DNA from: Paenibacillus pedocola | Lineage (GTDB): Bacteria > Bacillota > Bacilli > Paenibacillales > Paenibacillaceae | Direction: 5' to 3' | Length of the DNA stretch: 64,000 nucleotides | Assembly: GCF_031599675.1 (NCBI RefSeq) | Contig: NZ_CP134223.1 | Location: 434,001-498,000 of the forward strand | Part shown: piece by piece, positions 1 through 7,452 of the stretch | Layout: the number at the start of each line of letters is the position of its first letter | How positions within the stretch are numbered: the stretch's first letter is position 1 | Position numbers and translations under genes: made by a program | Notes under the pieces: model-generated | Told to the model about the DNA's origin: nothing | Database searches by the model: none | What the model saw: only the letters and a program-made list of their open reading frames with translations

Positions 1-1231
1 TAGATCTGGAATCCTCGCTTTCCGTCGTAAAGCCAATCCGGTTATTGACGATAATATGCAGGGTGCCGCCATTCTGATAACCTTTCAATTTGCCGATATT
101 AAGTGTTTCCGCAACGATACCCTCACCCGGGAAAGCGGCATCCCCGTGCATAAGAACAGCCATAGCTTTACTCGTGTCCAGCTTCGGCAATCCCGGTGTG
201 CTCCGGTCCTCCTGGGCAGCACGGGTGAAGCCTTCAACCACGGGATTCACGAATTCCAAATGGCTCGGGTTGTTGGCCAGCGTGATCCGCGTACGCACGG
301 TTTCTCCCTGTCTTACTGCACGGTCTGCACCAAGATGGTACTTCACATCGCCGGTCCAGCCGTAGTTGATGCCCATGGAACCTTCGGATGGAAACAGCTC
401 TTTATTCGGGGAGTGATGGAACTCTGAGAAAATAATATCATACGGTTTGCCCAGAATGTGAGCCAATACATTCAGGCGTCCGCGGTGAGCCATCCCCATC
501 AGGATATGCTCTGCACCGTCATGGGCGGCCGCACGCACGACTTCATCCAGCATCGGTACCAGGGCGTCATTGCCTTCCAGGCTGAAGCGTTTCTGGCCGA
601 CAAAGGTTTTGTGCAGGAAGGTCTCGAACTGTTCCACCTGAATCAGCCGGTTCAGCAGCTCCTTACGTTCACTGTTGTTCAGGGGAGCAGGGGAGCTTGT
701 GGATTCCGCCTGACTGTTCAGCCAGCGCAGCTCCTTCTCGTCATGCACATGCCCGAATTCATAGGCGATAGTCCGGGTATAGGCCTGAAGCATGCGCTGA
801 ACGGCATCCCATGCGGTCTTGACATCTCCCGGAGCGTTCTCCCAGATCAGCGAAGCAGGCAACGCCATCAGATCTTCACGGGTCAAATCATAGGTTTTAT
901 AATCCAGCCACTGGGCCATAGGGTTCTCCCCCCGGTCCAGCGGATCAATGTTGGCGGCCCGATGGCCATGTATGCGAATATTAGCGATCAGCTTCGAGGC
1001 TCTTACAGCCTTTTTCAGCCACTCTGCATCTCCTGATACGGAAGGCTGCGGTACCTGGGTCGTATCCGGATCCAGTGGAGGAGGGCCGGAGGTGGTAAAA
1101 AGATCGCGGTAGTTAGGTTCTACTGAAGATGGATCATTAACGAACTGCTCATATTTCTCTTGAATATAACCCAAATTCGGTCCGTAATAATTGCTCCAAA
1201 CGGATTCATTATAAGGTCCTTTGGCTGCCAT
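1..1231 (-). CDS. sucA: 2-oxoglutarate dehydrogenase E1 component, N-terminal part (runs off left edge)
   Basis: Minus-strand frame open from an ATG at 1231 to base 1. It begins MAAKGPYNESVWSNYYGPN and continues with YIQEKYEQFVNDPSSVEPNYR, the N-terminal E2-interaction segment typical of SucA/OdhA. A later stretch (LIANIRIHGHRAAN) matches the conserved start of the thiamine-diphosphate-dependent catalytic part. The enzyme decarboxylates 2-oxoglutarate in the TCA cycle together with SucB and a lipoamide dehydrogenase. An AGGAGG ribosome binding site lies 8-9 bases before the start. About 410 of the usual 940-960 residues are inside the window; the catalytic centre and the expected sucB lie outside it. 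No frameshift is seen. Confidence 0.93.
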   Translation of the reverse strand, partial: MAAKGPYNESVWSNYYGPNLGYIQEKYEQFVNDPSSVEPNYRDLFTTSGPPPLDPDTTQVPQPSVSGDAEWLKKAVRASKLIANIRIHGHRAANIDPLDRGENPMAQWLDYKTYDLTREDLMALPASLIWENAPGDVKTAWDAVQRMLQAYTRTIAYEFGHVHDEKELRWLNSQAESTSSPAPLNNSERKELLNRLIQVEQFETFLHKTFVGQKRFSLEGNDALVPMLDEVVRAAAHDGAEHILMGMAHRGRLNVLAHILGKPYDIIFSEFHHSPNKELFPSEGSMGINYGWTGDVKYHLGADRAVRQGETVRTRITLANNPSHLEFVNPVVEGFTRAAQEDRSTPGLPKLDTSKAMAVLMHGDAAFPGEGIVAETLNIGKLKGYQNGGTLHIIVNNRIGFTTESEDSRS

Positions 1232-1604
1232 GAATACATCCTCCTAACGGATGAACCCCACATGCGCCCAAACAGCACCGGCGTTAGGTGGAGCTACGAT
1301 GTTTGCGGTTTCATTCCTTATCCTATTGTGCTACTTTAGGGGCGGCTAATCAATTCATACTTTGATCTATTCCGTTCGCAAAACGGCATGATTCAGCCTA
1401 CAATTGATGCGGAACGATCATATGTTTTTTTAGTGTTTAAAATTCTAAAAAATGGGTATATGGTTTAATAAATATCTAGGAAAATAGTTTCATATCCGTT
1501 TAGGTCCTAAGGGGTAGAATGGAGTGAATGCCTATTTGAGTTACACAAATTATTACAAATTCAAGCTGCTTTTTTCAAATTCTTTTCATTTAAAATTTCC
1601 ACAA

Positions 1605-1638
1605 AGCGACACATTTTTTGAGCAAGGCATTATATAAT
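1605..1638 (+). promoter_or_regulatory. Putative promoter of the riboswitch-sinI transcript
   Basis: A TATAAT -10 box lies at 1633-1638, about 55 bases before the aptamer. The -35 region is poor. A TGTGTCGCT on the minus strand (1605-1613) covers it and keeps the TGTCG core of a Spo0A box. In Bacillus, sinI is activated by phosphorylated Spo0A; whether that holds here is inference. Confidence 0.45.
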
Positions 1639-1689
1639 GTTATTGCGGATAACGGTTTCATGAATTCTAGCCAGATCCTTTCATGTGAA

Positions 1690-1785
1690 GGATCCAGTAA
1701 AGGGTAAACCTCGCCGAAAGGCAGGGACACAAAGTCTCGGGTCTAATGTAGAAATACTACGACGGCCGGACTGCCTGGGGACGCA
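1690..1785 (+). ncRNA. Cyclic-di-GMP-I (GEMM) type riboswitch upstream of sinI
   Basis: The stretch follows the GEMM-I pattern in order. AGGG-TAAACC (1701-1710) leads into a GAAA-capped hairpin (1711-1723), then GGGACaCAAAGtC, in which the usual G-C pair closing CAAAG is replaced by A-T (a compensatory change). CTAA of the receptor region follows, then a GTAG/CTAC hairpin (1749-1760) and a closing GGCCGGACTGCCTGG. A short P1 can form between CCAG (1694-1697) and CTGG (1775-1778). The GGG run that includes the guanine contacting c-di-GMP is kept, so c-di-GMP is more likely than cGAMP. The sinI ribosome binding site starts 8-12 bases after the aptamer and no terminator intervenes, which suggests control of translation. 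A perfect hairpin at 1673-1694 overlaps the P1 strand and could be the competing fold. Confidence 0.8.
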
Positions 1786-1805
1786 AAATCTTAGGAGGAG
1801 ATTTC

Positions 1806-1958
1806 TTGGATATGTCCAACCAGGGGAATGATGGGGAACTGCAGGCAGTTGATCTGGATTTAGAATGGGTATATTTGATGATGTCGGCTAAGAAGGCCGG
1901 CCTCAAGGTGGATGAGATCCGCCAGTTTTTAAGTGAAAAAACGTTGCAGGTAATGTGA
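1806..1958 (+). CDS. sinI: SinI-type anti-repressor
   Basis: Encodes about 50 residues containing LDLEWVYLMMSAKKAG and VDEIRQFLSEK. This is the two-helix SinI dimerisation module that binds SinR and removes it from DNA. The strong AGGAGG at 1793-1798 is 7 bases before the TTG at 1806 but 13 before the ATG at 1812, so TTG is the better start; the protein differs by two residues. It lies directly behind a c-di-GMP-type aptamer and is convergent with sinR, whereas in Bacillus subtilis sinI and sinR are co-directional. Recognition rests on the conserved ELDLEW and EIR motifs and on the neighbouring sinR. Confidence 0.88.
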   Translation: MDMSNQGNDGELQAVDLDLEWVYLMMSAKKAGLKVDEIRQFLSEKTLQVM

Positions 1959-1979
1959 GATGGGGCTGACCGGACGATA

Positions 1980-2028
1980 CATACAGAAAAGGGCACAGCG
2001 AAAGAGATGCTGTGCCCTTTTCTGTATG
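1980..2028. terminator. Bidirectional terminator between sinI and sinR
   Basis: Perfect 19-bp inverted repeat (1981-1999 with 2009-2027) around a 9-base loop. A and T runs in the arms let it serve both convergent genes. Confidence 0.85.
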
Positions 2029-2048
2029 GCCGGGAAGGGGAGCGTCAC

Positions 2049-2390
2049 TTAATCCTTCTGCTCCAGCCGCCATTTCTGATAATCCAGAAATTCCTTGAAT
2101 TCCCGTTTACTTATCCCTGAAGCCATAGCTTCCTGTACGAGCCGGAACCATTCTCCGTCGAGTGAAGCCTCCTGTGATTCCAGGGGTTCGCCATACAGCA
2201 GTGCATGAATAGATACCTGAAGCGCATCGGCGATCTTTTCGATGAATTGGATAGAGGGGTTGGATTGAATATTTCTTTCCACATTGCTTAGGTATGATTT
2301 CGCCACGTCAGCCTTGTCCGCCAGCTCAGATAAAGACAAACCCTTTTCCAAACGGAGATGGTGGATACGACTTCCCATATTATCTGGCAC
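2049..2390 (-). CDS. sinR: SinR-type master biofilm repressor
   Basis: A 113-residue protein. Residues 5-65 form an XRE helix-turn-helix (GLSLSELADKADVAKSYLS, then NPSIQFIEKIADAL). A C-terminal SinI/SinR dimerisation hairpin follows (GEWFRLVQEAMASGISKREF, ending FLDYQKWRLEQK). Both halves match Bacillus subtilis SinR closely. The start is GTG at 2390, with GGAGGGG 10 bases upstream; the internal ATG would lie too far from it. SinR is a tetrameric DNA-binding protein that represses matrix genes and is sequestered by SinI. Its presumed target, the tapA-sipW-tasA operon, lies just upstream on the same strand and carries GTTCTTT-type operators. Confidence 0.92.
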   Translation of the reverse strand: MPDNMGSRIHHLRLEKGLSLSELADKADVAKSYLSNVERNIQSNPSIQFIEKIADALQVSIHALLYGEPLESQEASLDGEWFRLVQEAMASGISKREFKEFLDYQKWRLEQKD

Positions 2391-2494
2391 GATTAAAACG
2401 CCCCTCCGTTACTTTTTGTTATCAGTATAGCAAATTTTCTCATAGCGGACAAAAATCATTGTTTGATCGTCATCAGCTGAGGTCCCGTCTATAA

Positions 2495-2537
2495 AAAAGG
2501 CATATCCAGCCCGGGTTAGGGAAGGATATGCCTTTTT
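2495..2537 (-). terminator. Terminator of the tapA-sipW-tasA operon
   Basis: AAAAAGGCATATCC pairs with GGATATGCCTTTTT. It lies just past the stop of the second tasA gene and separates the operon from the sinR promoter. Confidence 0.85.
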
Positions 2538-2553
2538 GGTAAGCTTACCTCGA

Positions 2554-3144
2554 CTATTTAAGTTCTCCTAAACCTTGTTTAGCATTGAAGGTCCAGGTAA
2601 GGTCCAGTTTATCTCCCTGGAATACGTTCTGATCCTGACCGTTGTCTACAAAGACGAAGGCTACCTTGAAGACCTTGGATTGTCCGGCTGTGATACCGCC
2701 AGGCAGAGCGCCGGTGCTGATCAAATCATAGTTAGCCGTATTTTTCAGATCCTTCAGGGAGATTTCCCCGATGACAAAATTGGTGATGTCGCCGCTGACA
2801 TAAGTATCCTTGAGAAGTTTGACTTTGAAATGGTCACCCAGATCCTGTCCCGCGTTATTCGTACCGGCATCGGTTACCGTGTAAGCGCTAGCCAGTTTCA
2901 GCTCCTTGATATCGAGTGAGCCGCTGTTTTGCAGAGTGAAGTTACGGACGGCGATGTCACCAGGCTTGAGGTTGCTGAGGTTAACGATTTCCGACGGGCT
3001 GGTATTCAGATCCAGTGTTCCTGCTGCGAAGGTAGCTGTGCTCTGCGCAGTATCGCTGAAGTAAGCGAACGTTCCTCCTCCGATTAAAGACAATCCCAGT
3101 GCCGCCGATGCAATACCCAGACCCAGTGTTTTTTTGATACCCAT
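2554..3144 (-). CDS. TasA/camelysin-family matrix fibre protein (second copy)
   Basis: A 196-residue secreted protein with an N-terminal hydrophobic segment ending in GGGTFAYFSDTAQS, the SipW-type signal peptide and cleavage context of the TasA/CalY (camelysin) family. The mature part holds the conserved NLKPGD, NFTLQNSGSLDI and FVDNGQDQNVFQGDKL segments. Family members assemble into extracellular amyloid-like fibres of the biofilm matrix. It lies 47 bases after a paralogue (3192-3788) sharing the same signal peptide and LKPGD/GSLDI motifs, so the pair arose by tandem duplication. It is the last gene of the operon. Which copy is the main fibre subunit cannot be told. Confidence 0.88.
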   Translation of the reverse strand: MGIKKTLGLGIASAALGLSLIGGGTFAYFSDTAQSTATFAAGTLDLNTSPSEIVNLSNLKPGDIAVRNFTLQNSGSLDIKELKLASAYTVTDAGTNNAGQDLGDHFKVKLLKDTYVSGDITNFVIGEISLKDLKNTANYDLISTGALPGGITAGQSKVFKVAFVFVDNGQDQNVFQGDKLDLTWTFNAKQGLGELK

Positions 3145-3191
3145 AATATAAATTCCTCCTCGGTTATGTTTTTATTATTGAATAGCAGGGT

Positions 3192-3788
3192 TTACTTGAA
3201 TTCGCCGGCTCCCTGGCTGGCTTCGAAGTTCCAGGTAAGCTTCAGCTTATCGCCTTGGTAATAGTTTTGCGGCTGGAAGTTTTCTTTGAAGGCAAATTGA
3301 ACGGTGAGCTTATCCTCGGTACCCGCTTTAATGCCTGATTTTTCCCCTCCAAGCAGCGTACCCAGTATTTTTCTGGCTACGAGATCCGGGCTCTGGCTCT
3401 CCAGATCGGCGAGCGAAATGATAAGAACCTCCGGCTGTTTTTTGTCGTTGTTATTCAGGAAAGTAACGATAATATCATCCTTCAGATTATGGCTGCCGTT
3501 GTTGTTGTTCGTGTCCGTCACTGCGGATGAAGTCTTCAGCAAGACCTTGGGAATGTCGAGGGAGCCGTCATTTTTCAGTTTGAAATCTCTGGTGATCAGA
3601 TCGCCAGGCTTCAGATTGCTGAGATCAACAATGACAGCAGGGTCAGAGGTGAGGCTAAGAGTTCCGTTGTTAAATGCAGCTGTGCTCTGGGCGGAATCGC
3701 TAAAGTAAGCGAAAGTGCCTCCGCCGACAAGTGTCAGGCCAAGCGCTGCGGAAGCAACGCCGAGACCCAGTGTTTTTTTAATATTCAT
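3192..3788 (-). CDS. tasA: TasA/camelysin-family matrix fibre protein (first copy)
   Basis: A 198-residue protein beginning MNIKKTLGLGVASAALGL, with GGGTFAYFSDSAQS at the predicted SipW cleavage region. The mature domain has NLKPGDLITRDFKLKNDGSL and ends KLTWNFEASQGAGEFK. Compared with the second copy it differs mostly in the central loop (residues 90-150), while the signal peptide and C terminus are close. It follows sipW after 91 bases, the gene order seen for tasA in Bacillus. Expected to be secreted by SipW and to polymerise outside the cell. Regulation by SinR is inferred from operators upstream of the first operon gene. Confidence 0.9.
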   Translation of the reverse strand: MNIKKTLGLGVASAALGLTLVGGGTFAYFSDSAQSTAAFNNGTLSLTSDPAVIVDLSNLKPGDLITRDFKLKNDGSLDIPKVLLKTSSAVTDTNNNNGSHNLKDDIIVTFLNNNDKKQPEVLIISLADLESQSPDLVARKILGTLLGGEKSGIKAGTEDKLTVQFAFKENFQPQNYYQGDKLKLTWNFEASQGAGEFK

Positions 3789-3879
3789 TTGTTCATCCCT
3801 CTCTCATAGATCTTTTTGGCAACAGGTGTACCTTTAATTATTGTGACTCCGCGTTTCGTAAACGGGAGATAACAATCAG

Positions 3880-4467
3880 TTATTGAAGCGGCATGGTTTC
3901 GGGGCCTGCCGGCGCGGCTGCGGCGCTTTTCTTTTCAAGTGCGGAAACGGCCTTCCAGGAGGTATAGAGTGCATAGAGCAGCAGCAGGAGACCCGGTATG
4001 ATCATCAGCATGACACTGCCTGCCTTCGAAACCGCGAAATTCATCGCGTACCCCACATAAGGAACCGTTACTCCGGTATATTGCCCTACGACATTCGTTG
4101 AGCTGACCGCAGCCGAATCCGCAGCATCATTGTTATCGCCTTTGGTTGTGTAGGTGGCCTCACCCGTGGCAGTGTTTACAGTGGCGTCGATAACCCGGTG
4201 GGTGATCAGAATATTCTCAGGATTCATAAATGTGATGACGTCGCCCTTTTGGAAGCGGGTCATATCGCCGCCAGGCTTGATAGCAACGATGGAGCCGGTA
4301 TGGATGCCGGGTTCCATGGAGCCGGATAAGACGGTTTTGATCTGATAGCCGAAGAAAGCCGGTTCGCCGCCGGAAGCTTTGGAGATCACTACGGCAACCA
4401 CCACAAGCAGGAAAACAAGGGACATCAGCAGGGTCAGTGCTGTACTGACTATTTTTTTAATACGCAT
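3880..4467 (-). CDS. sipW: SipW-type (ER-like) signal peptidase I
   Basis: A 195-residue membrane protein with an N-terminal transmembrane segment (residues 8-30) and a second near 150-175. The catalytic serine lies in LSGSMEPGI. A histidine in ILITHRVI replaces the lysine of ordinary bacterial signal peptidases, and the aspartate motif is TKGDNNDAAD; this Ser-His-Asp pattern marks the ER-type SipW family. It processes TasA and TapA precursors. Its ATG overlaps the stop of the upstream tapA-like gene (TAATG), so the two are translationally coupled. The C terminus ends in an Ala/Pro-rich tail. Confidence 0.93.
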   Translation of the reverse strand: MRIKKIVSTALTLLMSLVFLLVVVAVVISKASGGEPAFFGYQIKTVLSGSMEPGIHTGSIVAIKPGGDMTRFQKGDVITFMNPENILITHRVIDATVNTATGEATYTTKGDNNDAADSAAVSSTNVVGQYTGVTVPYVGYAMNFAVSKAGSVMLMIIPGLLLLLYALYTSWKAVSALEKKSAAAAPAGPETMPLQ

Positions 4468-5735
4468 TATTCATCGCCGCCTTTACTGGGTTCTGTGACC
4501 GGAACGGGAGAAGCTGCGGGAAGTTCCGGTACGGTATTGTCATTTTCGGTTATGTCCTGAACAGGCACTGCTGCCGGTGTTGGAGATGGATCGGGTGTAT
4601 CCGCGCCGGAAGCAGGGGCGTCTGGGGCGGCAGTGTCTGGGATGGCCGCGTCTGGAGCGGCGCTGTTGTCCGGCGCCGGCTTATCCTCTACAGGCTTATC
4701 TTCTGCCGGCTTGCCGTTGTCCGGCACCGCAGGGACGGTTATCTCTGGGTGTCCTTCTCCCGCTTCAACAACCGGGGTCTTGTCATCAGCAGGATCTTTA
4801 TCGTCCTGCTTGCCGTCGTCAGCTTTTTCCGCCAATGCTTCTTCCTGAAGCTTTGCCTTGGCATCTGTGATTTCCAGCTGCTGATTGTGCAGACTGCTTA
4901 CTGCCGAGGACAGGCTGCTCCGGGTAGAGGTCAGATCAGCATTCAGCTGCTCATAGGCCGCCTGCAATTCGGCAGAAACATCAGGCTGTGCTTCATATGC
5001 TTTGGCCACGAAGTCAAGCAGCCCGCTGCCGCCGGAAAAGCGGGAGTGTTCCTGCCCGAGGAATCCGCGGTCAGGATTGCCTGGCGGCAGCGCACTGCCG
5101 GCTGTATGAATGGAGTTCAGATAGTCCATAATTTGGTTGTAAGTATCCTTGAGCGGTTCGGACAATACTCCGCTTTGGGCTGAATCCTGTTGCATTTGCC
5201 CGAAGATCTGTGCATCACGGATTTCCAGACAATTGGGTTCAAGTTGGAGCATATAACCCCAGGCCTGATGCAGAATAGCTGCCGCATTGCTGGCCTCCTG
5301 CAAAATCTGCTGCCAGATCCCGAAGTTGGTGTTGAGCTGTGCATCTATTGCCGCAATGGCGGAATTGGCAGAGGAAATCTGTGCTGCTACAAGCTCTTCA
5401 GCCTGATCCAGCTCATCCTGAGACAGTGCTGAGAGGTCCGCGGGACCTGTGAACTCTCCGGCCGTGCTGTGGCTGGCAAGAGAAGACTTAAGCTCGATGA
5501 TTCTGTGGATGTGCCCGGACAGCTCCGAGAGCAGCTGTTCAATCTGTCCCGGGAAGACGGAACAGAGCTCTATGCTGCTGGTTTGCTGCAGCGAGGTATT
5601 GTACTCTCCGTAGGTGCTGCCGATCTGACCGGAGGTGTACAGGACAAGAACGGATACAGCCACACCGGATTGCAGAATACGAAGCCCGGTTTTACTTGGT
5701 TTTTTTTTACGCCGTCTGGCGGATCTGGGGTACAA
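4467..5735 (-). CDS. tapA: TapA-like (DUF4047-type) accessory matrix protein
   Basis: A 422-residue protein. A basic N terminus (ARRRKKKPSK) precedes a hydrophobic segment and GSTYGEYNTS, resembling a SipW-type signal peptide. A helical, Gln/Glu-rich region spans residues 55-290. The C-terminal tail of about 130 residues is dominated by Pro, Asp, Ala and Glu (repeated EDKP and PDAAxPD units) and may sit at the cell wall. The start is TTG at 5735, preceded by AGGGGG at a good distance; an upstream ATG runs into a stop. As first gene before sipW-tasA it holds the position of B. subtilis tapA, but it is longer, so the name rests mainly on context. Confidence 0.72.
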   Translation of the reverse strand: MYPRSARRRKKKPSKTGLRILQSGVAVSVLVLYTSGQIGSTYGEYNTSLQQTSSIELCSVFPGQIEQLLSELSGHIHRIIELKSSLASHSTAGEFTGPADLSALSQDELDQAEELVAAQISSANSAIAAIDAQLNTNFGIWQQILQEASNAAAILHQAWGYMLQLEPNCLEIRDAQIFGQMQQDSAQSGVLSEPLKDTYNQIMDYLNSIHTAGSALPPGNPDRGFLGQEHSRFSGGSGLLDFVAKAYEAQPDVSAELQAAYEQLNADLTSTRSSLSSAVSSLHNQQLEITDAKAKLQEEALAEKADDGKQDDKDPADDKTPVVEAGEGHPEITVPAVPDNGKPAEDKPVEDKPAPDNSAAPDAAIPDTAAPDAPASGADTPDPSPTPAAVPVQDITENDNTVPELPAASPVPVTEPSKGGDE

Positions 5736-5782
5736 AGGCTAGCCCCCTCTCATGGCTTTACAATCATTCATTCGTTATATTC

Positions 5783-5798
5783 GTTCTTTATTAAGAAC
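5783..5798. promoter_or_regulatory. SinR-type operator 1 (proximal to tapA)
   Basis: GTTCTTTATTAAGAAC, an inverted repeat with one mismatch, 48 bases upstream of the TTG start. It matches the GTTCTYT inverted-repeat arrangement of Bacillus SinR operators. Seen in sequence; binding is inferred. Confidence 0.72.
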
Positions 5799-5861
5799 AA
5801 TTTGATAAGGAAATCATACACCGTCTTCCGGGCAAAAGAAAAATGTGAATTAAGCTTAAAA

Positions 5862-5873
5862 GTTCTTAATAAC
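5862..5873. promoter_or_regulatory. SinR-type half-site 2
   Basis: GTTCTTAATAAC, a single degenerate half-site between the two inverted operators. Confidence 0.4.
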
Positions 5874-5931
5874 GTACAATAATGAAGTGTTATCTTTGTA
5901 TTACTGCTAGTATCGCTGTTTTACGCAAAAT

Positions 5932-5947
5932 ATTCTTTATAAAGAAC
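5932..5947. promoter_or_regulatory. SinR-type operator 3 (distal)
   Basis: ATTCTTTATAAAGAAC, in which TTCTTTATAAAGAA is a perfect inverted repeat. It is centred 149 bases from operator 1, in the intergenic region before the matrix operon. Confidence 0.68.
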
Positions 5948-5980
5948 AATGATTCGCACCTCGCAGATCGCCAATAACGC

Positions 5981-6023
5981 AAAGCAGCGGTCCTCCAATA
6001 CCTGGAGAACCGCTGCTTTGTTT
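5981..6023 (-). terminator. Terminator after the aldo/keto reductase gene
   Basis: AAAGCAGCGGT...CCTCCA pairs with TGGAG.ACCGCTGCTTT. It insulates the matrix-operon promoter from the upstream gene. Confidence 0.8.
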
Positions 6024-6089
6024 CGATAGATTATTCTATATGTCCGGATTTGTTTCAAGCGTAGGAGAGTTGTGTGTTCGGCCGGCCGG

Positions 6090-7067
6090 TTAGGGAAGCT
6101 TTTCTCCGCGTGAGCTTACATACAGGTCATACCATTCCTTGCGGGTCAGCTCCAGCTTGTCCGCACCTGCGCAGGCGGCAATCCGCTGCGGATTCACCGT
6201 TCCGATGACTGGCTGAATGGCCGCCGGATGGGTCATCAGCCAGGACAGGACGATGGCCTCAGGCGTTGTATTCTTCTGCCGGGCGAGCTCCTTGACCAGC
6301 GCGGCCGTATTCACGACATTCTCCGGCTGGCCTTCGAGTGAACGCCCGCTGAAGCCTCCTTGCGCCAGCGGCCCCCAGGCCTGCAGCTGGATGTTCTCCA
6401 TGCGGCAGTATTCTATGGTTCCCTCCGGAAAGGTAATATCCTTCCAAGGCTCGCGGTTCACGCTGACCATGGCATCAAGCCAGCTGATCTTGGCCAGACT
6501 CATATGCAGCTGGTTGACGATAAAGGGTTCGTCACAGTAATGCTGGAGCAGCCTGATCTGAGCAGCGCTCATATTGGAGACCCCGAAGTGGCGCACTTTT
6601 CCTGCAGCTTTGAGCTGATGCAAAGCTTCGGCTACTTCTTCGGGGTCCATCAGCGGATCAGGACGGTGCAGCAGCAGGATATCAATATAGTCTGTCCCGA
6701 GGCGGGATAAGGTTCCGTCGACACTCTTTAGAATATGCTCTCTGGAAATATCGAACGTATTAGTGGTCTCCCCCGGTTCAATCAGCTTGATGCCGCATTT
6801 GGATTGTATAATGATCTCCTCACGCAGTCCCGGCCGGTCTTTAAAAATCTGCCCGAATACCTTCTCCGCCTTACCGCGGGTATAAATATCGGCATGATCA
6901 AAAAAATTGATGCCGATCGACAGAGCAGCTTCAACGGCTTCATGTCCCTGTTTGATATTCTCAGCTGTAATTGGTTCATGGTCCCAGCCTCCGCCCAGCC
7001 CCATACATCCTAAGGCTATGCGGCTGGCAGGAATCCCGCGTTTGTTAAGTGGCAGCGTTCTCAGCAA
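6090..7067 (-). CDS. Aldo/keto reductase (YdhF-like)
   Basis: A 325-residue (beta/alpha)8-barrel oxidoreductase expected to reduce carbonyls with NADPH. The catalytic tetrad is visible: Asp and Tyr in FFDHADIYTRGKAE, Lys in IQSKCGI, His in LLLHRPDPL. The C-terminal cofactor segment PVIGTVNPQRI is also present. The reading frame opens at GTG 7085 but has no ribosome binding site there; GGAGGG lies 7 bases before TTG 7067, giving MLRTLPLNKRG, the usual family N terminus. Monocistronic, with its own terminator. The substrate is unknown. Confidence 0.9.
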   Translation of the reverse strand: MLRTLPLNKRGIPASRIALGCMGLGGGWDHEPITAENIKQGHEAVEAALSIGINFFDHADIYTRGKAEKVFGQIFKDRPGLREEIIIQSKCGIKLIEPGETTNTFDISREHILKSVDGTLSRLGTDYIDILLLHRPDPLMDPEEVAEALHQLKAAGKVRHFGVSNMSAAQIRLLQHYCDEPFIVNQLHMSLAKISWLDAMVSVNREPWKDITFPEGTIEYCRMENIQLQAWGPLAQGGFSGRSLEGQPENVVNTAALVKELARQKNTTPEAIVLSWLMTHPAAIQPVIGTVNPQRIAACAGADKLELTRKEWYDLYVSSRGEKLP

Positions 7068-7120
7068 GAAGTATCCCTCCGTCACAATGGAATTGAAGAA
7101 TCAGGGAATATTGTACACCT

Positions 7121-7351
7121 TTAGAAGCCGGTGTGGTATTTTTTGTCGCTGGAGGAACGGTGCTTTGTGCCCTCTTTATCCTTCTCCTCCTGCTTTTCCA
7201 GCGTTAAATCCTCTATCGGAATCGGATCGACGTTCTGCTCGCTTTCATGCATGTCGAACAGGCTGGGCTTGTCTGTCGGGTATTGCTCCGGATGGTTGCG
7301 CTTGTCTCCCTGCAGCTTTTTTTCCTCGTGCGGCTGCTTGTTTTCGTTCAT
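7121..7351 (-). CDS. Small hydrophilic protein of unknown function
   Basis: A 76-residue, highly charged, Cys- and Trp-free protein (MNENKQPHEEKKLQGDKRNH...) rich in Glu, Lys, Asp and His, probably disordered. GAGGGA sits 7 bases before its ATG, which supports translation. No family is recognised. It lies between the PadR regulator and the aldo/keto reductase, in the same direction. Confidence 0.6.
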   Translation of the reverse strand: MNENKQPHEEKKLQGDKRNHPEQYPTDKPSLFDMHESEQNVDPIPIEDLTLEKQEEKDKEGTKHRSSSDKKYHTGF

Positions 7352-7419
7352 GCTTGTTCCCTCGCTCTCATTTTGCAGTTTTGTTCGTTAATACACGTAA
7401 TAGGCTGCTGTTAAACAGC

Positions 7420-7441
7420 AAAGAGGCCCTGAGGGCCTCTT
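7420..7441 (-). terminator. Terminator after padR-type gene
   Basis: AGAGGCCCT-gag-GGGCCTCT-type short hairpin followed on the minus strand by TTTGCTGTTT. Confidence 0.7.
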
Positions 7442-7452
7442 CTATTCCTTGC

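Noticed and set aside
1757..1996. 79-residue minus-strand ORF opposite sinI and the riboswitch
   Set aside because: Antisense shadow of sinI and of the terminator; no ribosome binding site or family.
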